The notes under the pieces: model-generated
Databases searched by the model: none
The model's input: only the letters and a program-made list of their open reading frames with translations
Told to the model about the DNA's origin: nothing
Position numbers and translations under genes: made by a program
Shown here: positions 9,704 to 18,621 of the stretch, in pieces
Position numbering within the stretch: the stretch's first letter is position 1
Layout: the number at the start of each line of letters is the position of its first letter
From: Pseudomonas sp. SST3
Lineage (GTDB): Bacteria > Pseudomonadota > Gammaproteobacteria > Pseudomonadales > Pseudomonadaceae
Direction: 5' to 3'
Assembly: GCF_003325755.1 (NCBI RefSeq)
Contig: NZ_QORI02000011.1
Span: forward strand, 33 to 64,032
DNA length: 64,000 bases

Positions 9704-12208
9704 TCAGGCGATGCTGACCACTTCGATCTTCACGGCGCATTTCTTGTAGTCGGTTTGCTTGGAGATCGGGTCGGTAGCGTCGAGAGTGACTTTGTTGATC
9801 AGTTTGTTGGCATCGAAGAAGGGCACGAAGATCAGGCCCTTCGGTGGCTTGTTGCGCCCGCGTGTTTCGACACGTGCCTGCATCTCTCCCCGACGGCTGA
9901 TGACCTTGACCACGCTGCCACGACGCGCCTTGAGGTCGCGGGCATCATCGGGGTGCATATACACCAGCGCGTCGGGAACCGCCTGGTGCAGTTCATCGAC
10001 CCGCTGGGTCATGCTACCGGTGTGCCAGTGCTCAAGAACACGGCCTGTACTCAGCCAGAACGGGTAGTCCTGGTCGGGTATCTCGGCCGGGACCTCATAG
10101 GGCAGGGCGAAAATGATCGCCTTCTTGTCCGGGTAGCCGTAGAACTGCACGCCGGTGCCTTTTTCGACATAGGGGTCGTAGCCTTCGCGATAGCGCCAGC
10201 GGGTTTCCTTGCCATCGACGACCGGCCAGCGCAGGCCGCGTTCCTGGTGGTAGCGATCGAAATCGGCCAGGTCGTGACCATGGCCGCGGCCGAACTGGGC
10301 GTACTCTTCGAAGAGGCCTTTTTGCACGTAGAAGCCATAGGCTTCCGATTCCTGGTTGCGGTAGCCCTCGGCAATGTCGCTGGTCGGGAAGCTGTCGACC
10401 TGGCCGTTCTTGAACAGCACCTCGAACAAGGTCTTGCCTTTCAGCTCCGGCGCCTTGGCCAGCAGGTCGGCTGGCCAGACCTCGTCCGTGGTGAAACGCT
10501 TGGAGAATTCCATCAGCTGCCAGAGATCGGAGCGCGCCTCACCGGGGGCACTGACCAGCTGGTGCCAAACGTGCGTACGGCGCTCGGCGTTGCCGTAGGC
10601 GCCTTCCTTTTCAACCCACATGGCAGCAGGAAGAATCAGGTCGGCGGCCTGGGCGGACACGGTGGGGTAGACATCGGAAACGATGATGAAGGTTTCCGGG
10701 TTGCGCCAGCCGGGCAGCGTCTCCTGCATCATGTTCGGGCCGGCCTGCATGTTGTTGGAAGCCTGAGTCCAGTAGACCTTGAGTCCGCCATCCTTCAGTT
10801 CGCGGCTCTGCTGGACGGCATGAAAGCCGGGTTTTTCCTGGATAGTGCCCGCAGGCAGCTTCCATATCTTCTCGGCCGCCGCGCGGTGCTTGGGATTGGT
10901 GACGACCATGTCCGCAGGCAGGCGATGGGAGAAGGTGCCGACCTCACGCGCGGTACCGCATGCCGAGGGTTGGCCAGTGAGCGAGAAGGGGCTGTTGCCG
11001 GGCTCGCTGATTTTCCCGGTGAGCAGATGGATGTTGTAGATCATGTTGTTCGCCCAGACACCGCGCGTGTGCTGGTTGAAGCCCATGGTCCAGAACGACA
11101 TCACCTTGGTCTTGGGGTCGGCATAAAGCTCGGCCAGTGCCTTCAGGCGCTCGGCGGGGACGCCGGACTCATGCGCGGCGTGCTCAAGCGTGTACGGTTT
11201 GAGGAACTCGGCGTAGTCCTCGAAGCTGATATCGGTCCAGCTGGCGGCGACCGCGGCGTTCTCGGCCTTTAACTCGCGCGGATCGGTCGGACGCAGGCCG
11301 TAGCCGATATTGGTCGCGCCCTTGGCGAACTTGGTGTGGTTCTTGACGAAGTCCTGATTGACCGCTCCGCTCTGAATGATGTGATTGGCGATGTAGTTGA
11401 GGATCACCAGATCGGTCTGCGGATTGAAGACCATCGGGATATCGGCCAGGTCGAAGCTGCGATGCTCGAAGGTCGACATGACCGCGACCTTGACGTGCGG
11501 CGCGCTCAGGCGGCGATCGGTCACTCGGGTCCAGAGCACGGGGTGCATCTCGGCCATGTTCGAACCCCAGAGCACGAAGGCGTCTGCGGCTTCGATATCG
11601 TCGTAGCAGCCCATCGGCTCGTCCATGCCGAAGGTGCGCATGAAGCCAACGGCCGCAGATGCCATGCAATGGCGAGCATTGGGGTCGAGGTTATTGGAAC
11701 GGAAGCCGGCCTTCATCAGCTTGTTGGCCGCATAGCCTTCCCACACGGTCCACTGGCCGGAACCGAACATGCCGACCGAGCTTGGGCCGTGCGCTTTCAA
11801 GGCTGCCTTGTACTTTTCTTCCATGATGTCGAAGGCCTGTTCCCAGCTCACCGGCTGGAACTCGCCCTGCTTGTCGTACTGGCCGTCCTTCATGCGCAGC
11901 AGCGGCTGCGTCAGGCGGTCGGTGCCGTACATGATCTTCGACAGAAAGTAGCCTTTGACGCAGTTGATGCCGCGATTTACCTCGGCCTTGACGTCGCCGT
12001 GCGTCGCCACCACGCGGTCGCCGCTGGTGGCGACCATGACTCCGCAGCCGGTGCCACAGAAACGGCAAGGCGCCTTGTGCCACTTGAGCGCCGTCGCCTC
12101 GGGGTCGGTAACCAGATTGCTGGCGCTGGTGGCGATCGGCATGCCCGCCACGCTGGCTGCGATGGCCGCGGCATTGGCCTTGGCAAATTGACGTCGTGTG
12201 AGGCTCAT
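9704..12208 (-). CDS. napA: Periplasmic nitrate reductase catalytic subunit NapA
   Basis: 834 residues, normal length for NapA. Twin-arginine signal ([14 protein letters not shown]) for export as a folded protein. The [4Fe-4S] cysteines are C48, C51, C55 and C83 (CRFCGTGC...GINC); the molybdenum ligand is C181 in [11 protein letters not shown]. The remainder is the bis-MGD molybdopterin oxidoreductase fold, with a C-terminal dinucleotide-binding domain. Reduces nitrate to nitrite in the periplasm without building proton-motive force, usually for redox balancing or aerobic denitrification. The start overlaps the napD stop (ATGA). Confidence 0.97.
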   Translation of the reverse strand: MSLTRRQFAKANAAAIAASVAGMPIATSASNLVTDPEATALKWHKAPCRFCGTGCGVMVATSGDRVVATHGDVKAEVNRGINCVKGYFLSKIMYGTDRLTQPLLRMKDGQYDKQGEFQPVSWEQAFDIMEEKYKAALKAHGPSSVGMFGSGQWTVWEGYAANKLMKAGFRSNNLDPNARHCMASAAVGFMRTFGMDEPMGCYDDIEAADAFVLWGSNMAEMHPVLWTRVTDRRLSAPHVKVAVMSTFEHRSFDLADIPMVFNPQTDLVILNYIANHIIQSGAVNQDFVKNHTKFAKGATNIGYGLRPTDPRELKAENAAVAASWTDISFEDYAEFLKPYTLEHAAHESGVPAERLKALAELYADPKTKVMSFWTMGFNQHTRGVWANNMIYNIHLLTGKISEPGNSPFSLTGQPSACGTAREVGTFSHRLPADMVVTNPKHRAAAEKIWKLPAGTIQEKPGFHAVQQSRELKDGGLKVYWTQASNNMQAGPNMMQETLPGWRNPETFIIVSDVYPTVSAQAADLILPAAMWVEKEGAYGNAERRTHVWHQLVSAPGEARSDLWQLMEFSKRFTTDEVWPADLLAKAPELKGKTLFEVLFKNGQVDSFPTSDIAEGYRNQESEAYGFYVQKGLFEEYAQFGRGHGHDLADFDRYHQERGLRWPVVDGKETRWRYREGYDPYVEKGTGVQFYGYPDKKAIIFALPYEVPAEIPDQDYPFWLSTGRVLEHWHTGSMTQRVDELHQAVPDALVYMHPDDARDLKARRGSVVKVISRRGEMQARVETRGRNKPPKGLIFVPFFDANKLINKVTLDATDPISKQTDYKKCAVKIEVVSIA

Positions 12209-12465
12209 TCAGGCTCTCCTTCGGGTGAGAGGAGTTCGTGGTAAATCAGAGCAGCGTTGAGGACGCCGGGCATCTGTTGGATATCGCGTATGGTGTCTAG
12301 GATGCGGCTTTCGTGCTCGGCCTCGAGGACAACCACCAGCTTGCCGGCGGCGTTCTCCTGATGCAGCTCGGTTCCGGGCAGCAGCACCAGGTTTCGTTTC
12401 ACGGCTTCGAGCAGCTCAGGGCGGCAGTGCACGAGCAGGCTGGCGATATGCAGAGCGTTGTTCAT
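12205..12465 (-). CDS. napD: NapA maturation chaperone NapD
   Basis: 86 residues, the usual size. NapD binds the NapA Tat signal and holds back export until the molybdenum cofactor is in place. Sequence marks: [12 protein letters not shown] at the N-terminus and [15 protein letters not shown] in the middle. It sits directly upstream of napA, overlapping by 4 bases. napF, present between E and D in some species, is absent here. Confidence 0.92.
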   Translation of the reverse strand: MNNALHIASLLVHCRPELLEAVKRNLVLLPGTELHQENAAGKLVVVLEAEHESRILDTIRDIQQMPGVLNAALIYHELLSPEGEPE

Positions 12466-12541
12466 TTTTGGTAAGGCTCCGCCTGCGTAGCGCGCGGCAA
12501 GCTAAAGGTAATTATTGGGTTAGCGGGTGACGCCTGATTGG

Positions 12542-12721
12542 TCAGCTCGGCGGGCCGGGAGGACCGAAGATCATCTGACTGATCCAGACGATGAAACCGT
12601 AGCCGGCTACTGTTACGACGCTTAGAAGCGGGAAGAGGAAAACCAGCAGAAAGACGAACAGCCTCGTTTCTTCCGGCTTACCTACAGGGGAGGGATCGGT
12701 TTCATGCACCACTGCGGTCAC
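12542..12721 (-). CDS. napE: Periplasmic nitrate reductase small membrane protein NapE
   Basis: 59 residues from GTG 12721 (GGAG 8 bases upstream). Reading gives TAVVHETDPSP, then GKPEETRLFVFLLVFLFPLL and VAGYGFIVWISQMIFGPPG, with one membrane helix; this is the NapE family pattern (E-T-R-L-F-x-F-L and G-x-G-F-x-V-W). First gene of napEDABC, 76 bases before napD. Function of NapE is not established; it is not essential for nitrate reduction in the species studied. Confidence 0.9.
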   Translation of the reverse strand: MTAVVHETDPSPVGKPEETRLFVFLLVFLFPLLSVVTVAGYGFIVWISQMIFGPPGPPS

Positions 12722-12825
12722 CTTTTTATCTCCGGCCGTTGTGCTGGAAGTCTAGGAAGCCTCGACGGCTTATTCAAAGTCATCCGTCAGCTAACCTAAG
12801 GTTATAAGCATTGATCACACTTCTA

Positions 12826-12839
12826 TTGATCTAGCTCAA
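12826..12839 (-). promoter_or_regulatory. Anr/Dnr (FNR-type) box of the nap promoter
   Basis: TTGATctagCTCAA matches the FNR-family consensus TTGAT-N4-ATCAA with one mismatch. On the minus strand a TATAAC -10 candidate lies at 12801-12806, putting the box centre close to -41, the position of a class II activated promoter, with the start of transcription near 12794 and a leader of about 70 bases to napE. Predicts induction of nap under low oxygen. Confidence 0.55.
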
Positions 12840-13018
12840 CTATCTCGCAATGCGCGAGCCGATTTGCCGGCGGGCTGGCAGCGCTGGGGTAGTTCCGGAG
12901 GTGTTCATAAGACCGTGAGTGGATCGCGTATGGATGGTTTCGCACGGGGATGTTCGCTGTGCTAGCCTGCGCGGCTTTTTTGGGTTCGTTCGCAAGCAAC
13001 GGGTGCCAGGTAAAACGC

Positions 13019-14206
13019 ATGCCTACTGATTCGCTCGATTCCGCCCATCTTACCCAAGGTACATCGGCCTACCGTCGCGCCACGCTGGCGTTGTTCTGCG
13101 CCGGCTTCGCTACCTTCGCCATGCTCTATTGCGTACAGCCGCTGCTGCCGCTGCTGGCTGCGCATTTTTCCGTATCGGCAGCCAACAGTAGCCTGGCGTT
13201 GTCGTTGACTACATTGTCGCTTGCCGTTTGCCTGTTGGTTTCCGGAGGCCTGGCAGAGAGCTGGGGACGCAAGCGGGTCATGGGATTGGCGCTGACGCTG
13301 GCTTGCCTGCTTGGGCTCGCCTGCGTGCTGGTCGAGTCCTGGACATTGCTGCTTGTGCTGCGCGCCTTGCTTGGACTTGCGCTCAGCGGCTTGCCGGCAC
13401 TGGCGATGGCTTACGTCGGTGAGGAATTCGCTCCCGAGTCGTTGCCTGCGGCGATGGGTTTGTACATCGGCGGGACTGCTCTTGGCGGGCTGCTGGGTAG
13501 GTTGTTGTCGGGCCTATTGAGCGATATTGGCGGCTGGCAGCTGGCGCTCGGCGGGATAGCCGGCCTGGGGCTGGTCGCGCTGGGTTTGTTTGTCTGGTTG
13601 CTGCCGGCATCGCGTCATTTCAAGGCGCAGCCCTTATCGTTGCGTCGGCTGTTGGCCAATTTCGCTCAGCACTTGAGCAACCCGATCTTGCGCAACCTGT
13701 TCTTGCAGGCCTTCCTGCTGATGGGCGGCTTCGTCGCGCTGTTCAACTACATCGGTTTCCGTCTGGCCGGTGCACCGTTCGGTCTTTCTTCGACGGTAAT
13801 CGGTCTACTGTTCATCGTCTATCTGGCAGGAATTTTCAGTGCCGGTTGGGCCGGGCGCCTGGTTCCGCGTCTGGGGGCCAAAGCTGTACTTCAAGGTGGT
13901 GTCGGGTTGATGTTGCTGGGGGTTGGTTTGTGTGCAACGCCCTGGCTGGTCGCGATCGTTGCGGGACTGGCGCTATTCACGCTCGGCTTTTTCGCTGCAC
14001 ACGCGGTGGCCAGTGGGCAGGTTGGCGCGCATGCCAAAGATGCCAAGGCACAGGCATCGGCGCTGTATCTGTGTGCCTACTACCTGGGATCGAGTGTGGT
14101 GGGCTTTGCCGCCGGCTACGTCTGGGAGCATGCAGGCTGGCTACCGCTGATGGTGGTACTGGCTGCGTTGTTCGTGATCGCGGCCTGGCGGGCCAGAAGC
14201 CTGTAG
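13019..14206 (+). CDS. MFS transporter, YnfM-like
   Basis: 395 residues from ATG 13019. Twelve predicted membrane helices; the first half has the MFS A-like motif GGLAESWGRKRVMG in the loop between helices 2 and 3 and CVQPLLPLLAAHF in helix 1. Resembles the YnfM/AraJ-type drug:proton antiporter family of the inner membrane. Divergent from napE, sharing a 297-base upstream region. Substrate unknown. Confidence 0.8.
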   Translation: MPTDSLDSAHLTQGTSAYRRATLALFCAGFATFAMLYCVQPLLPLLAAHFSVSAANSSLALSLTTLSLAVCLLVSGGLAESWGRKRVMGLALTLACLLGLACVLVESWTLLLVLRALLGLALSGLPALAMAYVGEEFAPESLPAAMGLYIGGTALGGLLGRLLSGLLSDIGGWQLALGGIAGLGLVALGLFVWLLPASRHFKAQPLSLRRLLANFAQHLSNPILRNLFLQAFLLMGGFVALFNYIGFRLAGAPFGLSSTVIGLLFIVYLAGIFSAGWAGRLVPRLGAKAVLQGGVGLMLLGVGLCATPWLVAIVAGLALFTLGFFAAHAVASGQVGAHAKDAKAQASALYLCAYYLGSSVVGFAAGYVWEHAGWLPLMVVLAALFVIAAWRARSL

Positions 14207-14220
14207 CGCGGGCAGTCGGG

Positions 14221-14715
14221 CTACTCGATCCGCTGCTCGCCACTGAAAACCAGCGTGGCGCGGCAGCTACGACAGAAATAACGGCGCCCCTTGCGCACCA
14301 GCGCATGGCGCTGCGGAGTGAACGGGAAGTCCTGCTTGGCACAGGCGCAGCGATAGATATAACGGCTGACCTGCCGGTGGCTTATCGCATAGTTGTGGCA
14401 ACGATCAGGTGTCAGTTCGTAAACGCCCCGCATGATCAATTGCCATTCTTCCCCGTGAGGGCGGATCCCGCCGCCGAACATCTGATGCGCGACCAGATGC
14501 GCGACCTCGTGGGCCACGGTCTGCTTGAGGAAGTGCTCGCGGTTTTCCCGGTACAACTGAGGGTTGAAACGCAACAGATTGGTGTTGAGGTGGGCAACGC
14601 CGGCTTTCTGTCCGCGCAACTTGAAGCTGATCTGCGGGCGCTCGAATCGCTTGTTGAAGAAGGCCTCGGCCTGCTGGTAGCAGGCCTCGACACGGGCATG
14701 AAGCTGTTCGGGCAT
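14221..14715 (-). CDS. sprT: SprT-family zinc metalloprotease
   Basis: 164 residues. Zinc motif HEVAHLVAH (HExxH) near residue 69, followed by HGEEW as third ligand region; a C-terminal zinc ribbon with cysteine pairs CACAK and CRSC. This is the SprT/SPRTN fold in a bacterial cytosolic form. Physiological substrate in bacteria is unclear. Convergent with the MFS gene. Confidence 0.88.
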   Translation of the reverse strand: MPEQLHARVEACYQQAEAFFNKRFERPQISFKLRGQKAGVAHLNTNLLRFNPQLYRENREHFLKQTVAHEVAHLVAHQMFGGGIRPHGEEWQLIMRGVYELTPDRCHNYAISHRQVSRYIYRCACAKQDFPFTPQRHALVRKGRRYFCRSCRATLVFSGEQRIE

Positions 14716-14770
14716 AAGGGCCTCCGAAGAAGCCCGGAATTATGCCGTAATACGCAAGGCTGACAACCGT

Positions 14771-15437
14771 TCAGAGACCGCCGGGTTCCTCCTGGGGGCG
14801 TTCCTCCTGGGTGCCGTAACTCTGATTTTCTTGCACGGTGCGCTCGTAGTTCGGCTCAAGAAACTGTGACCAGAATAGAATCATGGACACCAGCACGGTC
14901 ACTATCACCAGCAAAGCGACACCCCAGATCGAGCTGGCATAGAGAAAGCTTTGTGAGCTGCGCTGACGCATGAAAGCGGGCAGGCCAGTGAACAGCAGGT
15001 AAGTCGAGTAGATGCCGGCGATCAGCAGGACGATGGCCGCGAACCAGCGGTTCGGATACAGGCCCGTTACACCCGCGACCAGGAACGGAGTAATTACGTA
15101 GGCGATAAAGCCGATGCACTGGTTAAGGGTTGGCCGCACTTCGAATGCGCGAGCCATCCAGCGGACAAAAAATCCCATGATCACGGTGCCGATGATGATG
15201 GCGAGGTAGAGCAGCAGGCACAGCTGCAGCGCACTGGCGAAGTCGAGCCTCACACGCTCCGCATCTACCAGGCTCCAACCAACGAACGTGATACCGATGA
15301 ACAGGCACACCGCCGGGATCAAGGCCAGCAGCAGCAAATGCATCAGATAGTGCAGGCTATGGGCATCTTCCTTCTGACGGATGACCTCCCAGGCACGGTC
15401 GCGGCCGGGTGAATAAGCTGATGAATTCTGGGGTCAT
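14771..15437 (-). CDS. Yip1-family inner-membrane protein, possible 5' frameshift
   Basis: The clear open frame begins at ATG 15343 (190 residues): about five membrane helices and an acidic tail rich in E and Q. Upstream, ATG 15437 has a strong AGGAGG and encodes MTPEFISLFT, and the main frame upstream of 15343 encodes GRDRAWEVIRQKEDAHSLHY. These together match the N-terminus of the neighbouring paralogue (MINHVWGLFAHPGQEWQEI). They are joined if one C of the CCC near 15407 is removed, so the true start is probably 15437 and either a one-base error or a mutation interrupts it. Function of this bacterial Yip1 family is unknown. Confidence 0.7.
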
Positions 15438-15609
15438 GGAGCCTCCTGATGCCGATGCTTGAGCAGTGTTGTTGCTGGTATAGACGCTCAAGCGCGACAG
15501 GGATTCAAACCATGACCGCCAACGAGGCGGGAGAAAGATAGGAGATGATGGGTTGCGGAGGATGGGCTAGCCGGCGCGAGTGGATCGCGCCGGCGGCGGT
15601 CTGGGCAGA

Positions 15610-16209
15610 TTAGCGGATATAGATCGGGCCGACTCCCATGCCCCACATGATTACCGACAGCGCGATGATCGCCACCAGCACGACCAGCCCGACGGCCAGT
15701 ATCGAGCTGGAGAACAGAAAGCCTTCGTCCGAAGGGATATTCATGAAGGTCGGTAAGCCCACGTAGAGCAGGTAGGTCGTGTAGCAGATAGCTGCCGTGC
15801 CGACGATCATTCCCAGCCAGATATGCGGATACAGCGCGGCAAGGCCACCGACGAACAAGGGCGTGGCGGTGTACGCAGCGAACACGACGCACTGAACGAG
15901 GGTTGGATTGGCGTCGTAGGTGCGTGACATCCAATGGATGAATCCACCCATTACCGCGACGCCTGCCAGCATCGCCAGATAGGACAATAGGGTGAGTTGA
16001 AACGCGCTGCTTTCGGTGAGCTTCACCGCGTCCCCACCGCCGATGCTCCAGCCGACCTGGGTAGTGCCAATGAATGCCGATATGGCGGGTATCGCCGCGA
16101 GTATTAGCACTTCCCCAAGATGCAGGTGCCCGACGTTGCGTTCTTCCCCAGTGATCTCCTGCCATTCCTGGCCAGGGTGAGCAAACAGTCCCCAAACGTG
16201 ATTGATCAT
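15610..16209 (-). CDS. Yip1-family inner-membrane protein
   Basis: 199 residues from ATG 16209 (GGAG upstream). Starts MINHVWGLFAHPGQEWQEIT, then five membrane helices (for example LILAAIPAISAFIG and ILAVGLVVLVAIIALSVIMW). A tandem paralogue of the gene at 14771-15437, with the same order of motifs (IPA...FIG...GWS and PTL.QC). Function unknown; the pair is probably from local duplication. Confidence 0.8.
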   Translation of the reverse strand: MINHVWGLFAHPGQEWQEITGEERNVGHLHLGEVLILAAIPAISAFIGTTQVGWSIGGGDAVKLTESSAFQLTLLSYLAMLAGVAVMGGFIHWMSRTYDANPTLVQCVVFAAYTATPLFVGGLAALYPHIWLGMIVGTAAICYTTYLLYVGLPTFMNIPSDEGFLFSSSILAVGLVVLVAIIALSVIMWGMGVGPIYIR

Positions 16210-16347
16210 GCCAGCGTCTCCTCGGTTTTGGAGGGTCGCTTCGCCTGGCGTGCCGTCAGTTGGACGGGCGTGCGACCTTAAGTCGCAGTATAGGAAGTTG
16301 ACGGTACGGCGCACCGGGCACCATTAGAGCGATTGGAAGCTATCGCG

Positions 16348-16977
16348 TCAGCGGTAATAGCGTTCCAGTATTTCCATCGCCAGATTGATTGACTGGATCC
16401 GCGCGGTGCTGCCACCCCGGTCTGGATGATGGATGCTCACCAACTGGCGGTAGCGTCGTTTGATCGTATGCAGACTCAGCGAAGCGGCCTCCTGGTCCAG
16501 CTCGAATAGCTCGAGGGCCGCACGCTTTCGCTCCGGGTCCCAGGCTTCGTTCCGCTCGCCGACATCGTCTCCGCGCATCCGCGACCAGAAGCTTGCCAGC
16601 AGACGTTCCACTTCCTCTTCGTCCGTGTCGCGCAGGTTGGTCATGTCCAGGTAGTACTCGCGCAGCGGGTCGTTTTCGGCGACACCGCTGGCTCCGGGTA
16701 CATAGGCCTGGAGCTGCACGCACAATGGCGAAATCTGAAGGTTGTGCCGGCTATCGCCCCATAATTGGTCGCGTAGACGGTACAGCGCGTTGAATACGAG
16801 GAAATGGGTGCGAAACAGCACCAGCTTGTCGAGTAGTGGCAGGTTGGGAATGTGCGTGCTGTGACGGGCCTTGAGCTGTTGAATCAGCTGGTATTCGCTG
16901 CAGCCCTCCGGCTGCTCGCGCAGCAGCGCGAAGATCTGCTCGGCCAGGTCCATCTCGGGTTCGAGGTCATCGTTCAT
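16348..16977 (-). CDS. DnaJ-related protein (N-terminal DnaJ_related plus C-terminal J domain)
   Basis: 209 residues from ATG 16977. The N-terminal part (DLAEQIFALLREQPEGCSEY...) is the DnaJ-related region; the C-terminus has a J domain with the HPD tripeptide in SIHHPDRGGS, needed to stimulate DnaK ATPase. Divergently oriented from ttcA; start codons are 113 bases apart. Probably a DnaK co-chaperone with a specialised client. Confidence 0.85.
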   Translation of the reverse strand: MNDDLEPEMDLAEQIFALLREQPEGCSEYQLIQQLKARHSTHIPNLPLLDKLVLFRTHFLVFNALYRLRDQLWGDSRHNLQISPLCVQLQAYVPGASGVAENDPLREYYLDMTNLRDTDEEEVERLLASFWSRMRGDDVGERNEAWDPERKRAALELFELDQEAASLSLHTIKRRYRQLVSIHHPDRGGSTARIQSINLAMEILERYYR

Positions 16978-17089
16978 GCTGGCAAGCCTAGCACAGCGCC
17001 AGTAGCGCAAAGAGCTGGATGAATGGGGTAGGGCGCAGCGTGCTTTGCGCGTAAAATGCGCGCCTTTCGCATTCCACCGGATTCCTGAC

Positions 17090-17224
17090 ATGGGCAACCT
17101 TTCGGTCAACCAGAACAAACTGCAGAAGCGCCTGCGCCGCCTTGCCGGCGAGGCCGTCACCGATTTCAACATGATCGAGGAAGGCGATAAGGTCATGGTA
17201 TGCCTGTCCGGCGGCAAGTTATAA
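17090..17224 (+). pseudogene. ttcA: ttcA 5' fragment, cut by the island
   Basis: From ATG 17090 the first 43 codons are normal TtcA, ending MVCLSGGK, then an element-derived codon and stop (TTA TAA). In intact TtcA this motif continues D-S-Y-T (SGGKDS, the ATP-binding PP-loop). The missing continuation GAT AGC TAC ACC ATG is at 49118. So the element sits inside the catalytic PP-loop, and neither half can work. TtcA thiolates cytidine 32 of some tRNAs using an [4Fe-4S] cluster. Confidence 0.92.
17213..17218 (+). other. Left attachment core (attL, GGCAAG)
   Basis: The last six chromosomal bases at the left junction, GGCAAG, are codons 42-43 of ttcA (Gly-Lys of SGGK). The element begins with TTATAACC. 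The right-end counterpart is GGGAAG at 49112-49117, one mismatch away. The pair behaves as the imperfect direct repeat expected of site-specific insertion. Confidence 0.75.
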
Positions 17225-17306
17225 CCAAAAAAATATTTGTAAAGCCTATAAACCTGTAGACATTGCCTGTAAGCCCCGCCTTCCGTCGCTTTTCCTTTCC
17301 TCTCGT

Positions 17307-17334
17307 TTGACAGAACTCATTTATGGACTAGTTT
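17307..17334 (+). promoter_or_regulatory. Candidate promoter region of ginABCD
   Basis: TTGACA at 17307-17312 is a perfect -35 hexamer; the -10 is unclear (TAGTTT at 17329-17334 is weak). TGGACTAGTTT recurs as TGGACTAGCTTT 27 bases downstream, possibly operator or recombinase accessory sites. TGTAAAGCC near the left edge (17238-17246) recurs at 49024-49032 near the right edge. Confidence 0.35.
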
Positions 17335-17373
17335 GTAACTAAATCGGTTATTGGACTAGCTTTTTTGTCAATT

Positions 17374-18621
17374 ATGAAAGTCAAACGATACCAATTCAAT
17401 TCGTTGCCCTTCGTGTCGATAGTGGACGAAGCGGATTGCCCTATTGATCCGTATGTTTCCTGCTACCTCACTGGTGCTTTATCTGCTAAATCGGCCAATA
17501 CGAGATTTAGGTACGCAAATGAACTGCTGTTCGTGCTGCAGTACTTTTCGGAAAAAAATATTGACCTACCCGAACGAGTTGCGTCGGGCATTTTTATCTC
17601 CCAGATGGAGTACATGCAGTTCTATGACAGATGCTGCTTAAGTAAGGGTTCTGGTGATGAAGGTATAAATATAAGATTTCTAGATATAAATGATAAACAT
17701 CTAAGGAACATCATTGTTGCCAATCAGAAAGGGATGGCAAAGGTCGCTAGCGAAACCTTGCAAGGTCGCATCAGACGACTTCGACAATTTCTTTTATGGT
17801 TGTTCGATGAGTTTCACGAAGTGCAAGATGCTGACGAAAAAACAAAAAATAAATTTAATGGGCTTATTGCAGAAATTAGGTTAGATGAAGATGCCCTTGG
17901 CAAGAATGGAGGGCAACATGTTGGCGATCCTGAGGAATCGGTGATCCCGGATGACGTTTTCGTAAAGTTTTTAGAGATGGTGATGCCGTCCTCTCCTAAT
18001 AATCCCTTTAAAGCATCTAGGGTGAGGAATTACTTGATCGTCAATTTGCTAGTCCTAAGCGGCATCAGAAGAGGTGCGCTGGCAAAATTGAAGATTTCTG
18101 ACTGTCTATTTCATGGCACTAACGATCAGCTAGCTATTTATCGATCTGCAAATGATCCAACAGATCTGCGCTCTGAAAAACCCAATCAAAAGACAAAAGC
18201 ACACTTCGCCTCGGTTGATCCAGGTTTTTTGGAGAAGGTTAAGTTCTATATTGACAACGTTCGTATTGTCTTTCCTCGTGCGCAATTCCATGACTTCGTG
18301 TTTGTCAGCGAAAATGACTCTAAAGGCACTGCGGGTCAGCCTCTTTCTTTAAAGGCAATAAATGCAATATTTCAAAAGCTCTCTAGGTCGCTGGGCTTTC
18401 ATGTCCATCCTCATTTGTTGCGCCACAAATGGAATGAAATTTTTGATAAGAAAGGGGAGTCGCTTGGGGTCAATCCGGCTTTGCTTGAGGATGCTAGAAA
18501 ATATGCCATGGGCTGGTCGCAAAATACGACTCAGAACAGACGATATAATGAAAAGCGAATTGCGCTGAAGACGAGAGAGATATCAATGGCGCATCAAAAA
18601 AGAGTGGATCCGCAAAAATGA
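17374..18621 (+). CDS. ginA: Tyrosine recombinase GinA-like
   Basis: 415 residues from ATG 17374 (a TTG at 17365 is an alternative). Catalytic boxes of the tyrosine recombinase family: box I SGIRRGALAKL (R232), box II HPHLLRHKW (H347, R350, H351), and the nucleophile Y391 in NRRYNEKR. The N-terminal part is the core-binding domain. First gene of the integration operon; its stop overlaps the next start (ATGA). GC is clearly lower than in the chromosome. Acts with GinB, GinC and GinD in integration and excision by analogy with GInts and Tn554. Confidence 0.85.
   Translation: MKVKRYQFNSLPFVSIVDEADCPIDPYVSCYLTGALSAKSANTRFRYANELLFVLQYFSEKNIDLPERVASGIFISQMEYMQFYDRCCLSKGSGDEGINIRFLDINDKHLRNIIVANQKGMAKVASETLQGRIRRLRQFLLWLFDEFHEVQDADEKTKNKFNGLIAEIRLDEDALGKNGGQHVGDPEESVIPDDVFVKFLEMVMPSSPNNPFKASRVRNYLIVNLLVLSGIRRGALAKLKISDCLFHGTNDQLAIYRSANDPTDLRSEKPNQKTKAHFASVDPGFLEKVKFYIDNVRIVFPRAQFHDFVFVSENDSKGTAGQPLSLKAINAIFQKLSRSLGFHVHPHLLRHKWNEIFDKKGESLGVNPALLEDARKYAMGWSQNTTQNRRYNEKRIALKTREISMAHQKRVDPQK

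Noticed and set aside
9755..11272. Long plus-strand open frame (505 codons) opposite napA
   Set aside because: It is the antisense shadow of napA, a common effect of high-GC third positions; no start signal or family resemblance.
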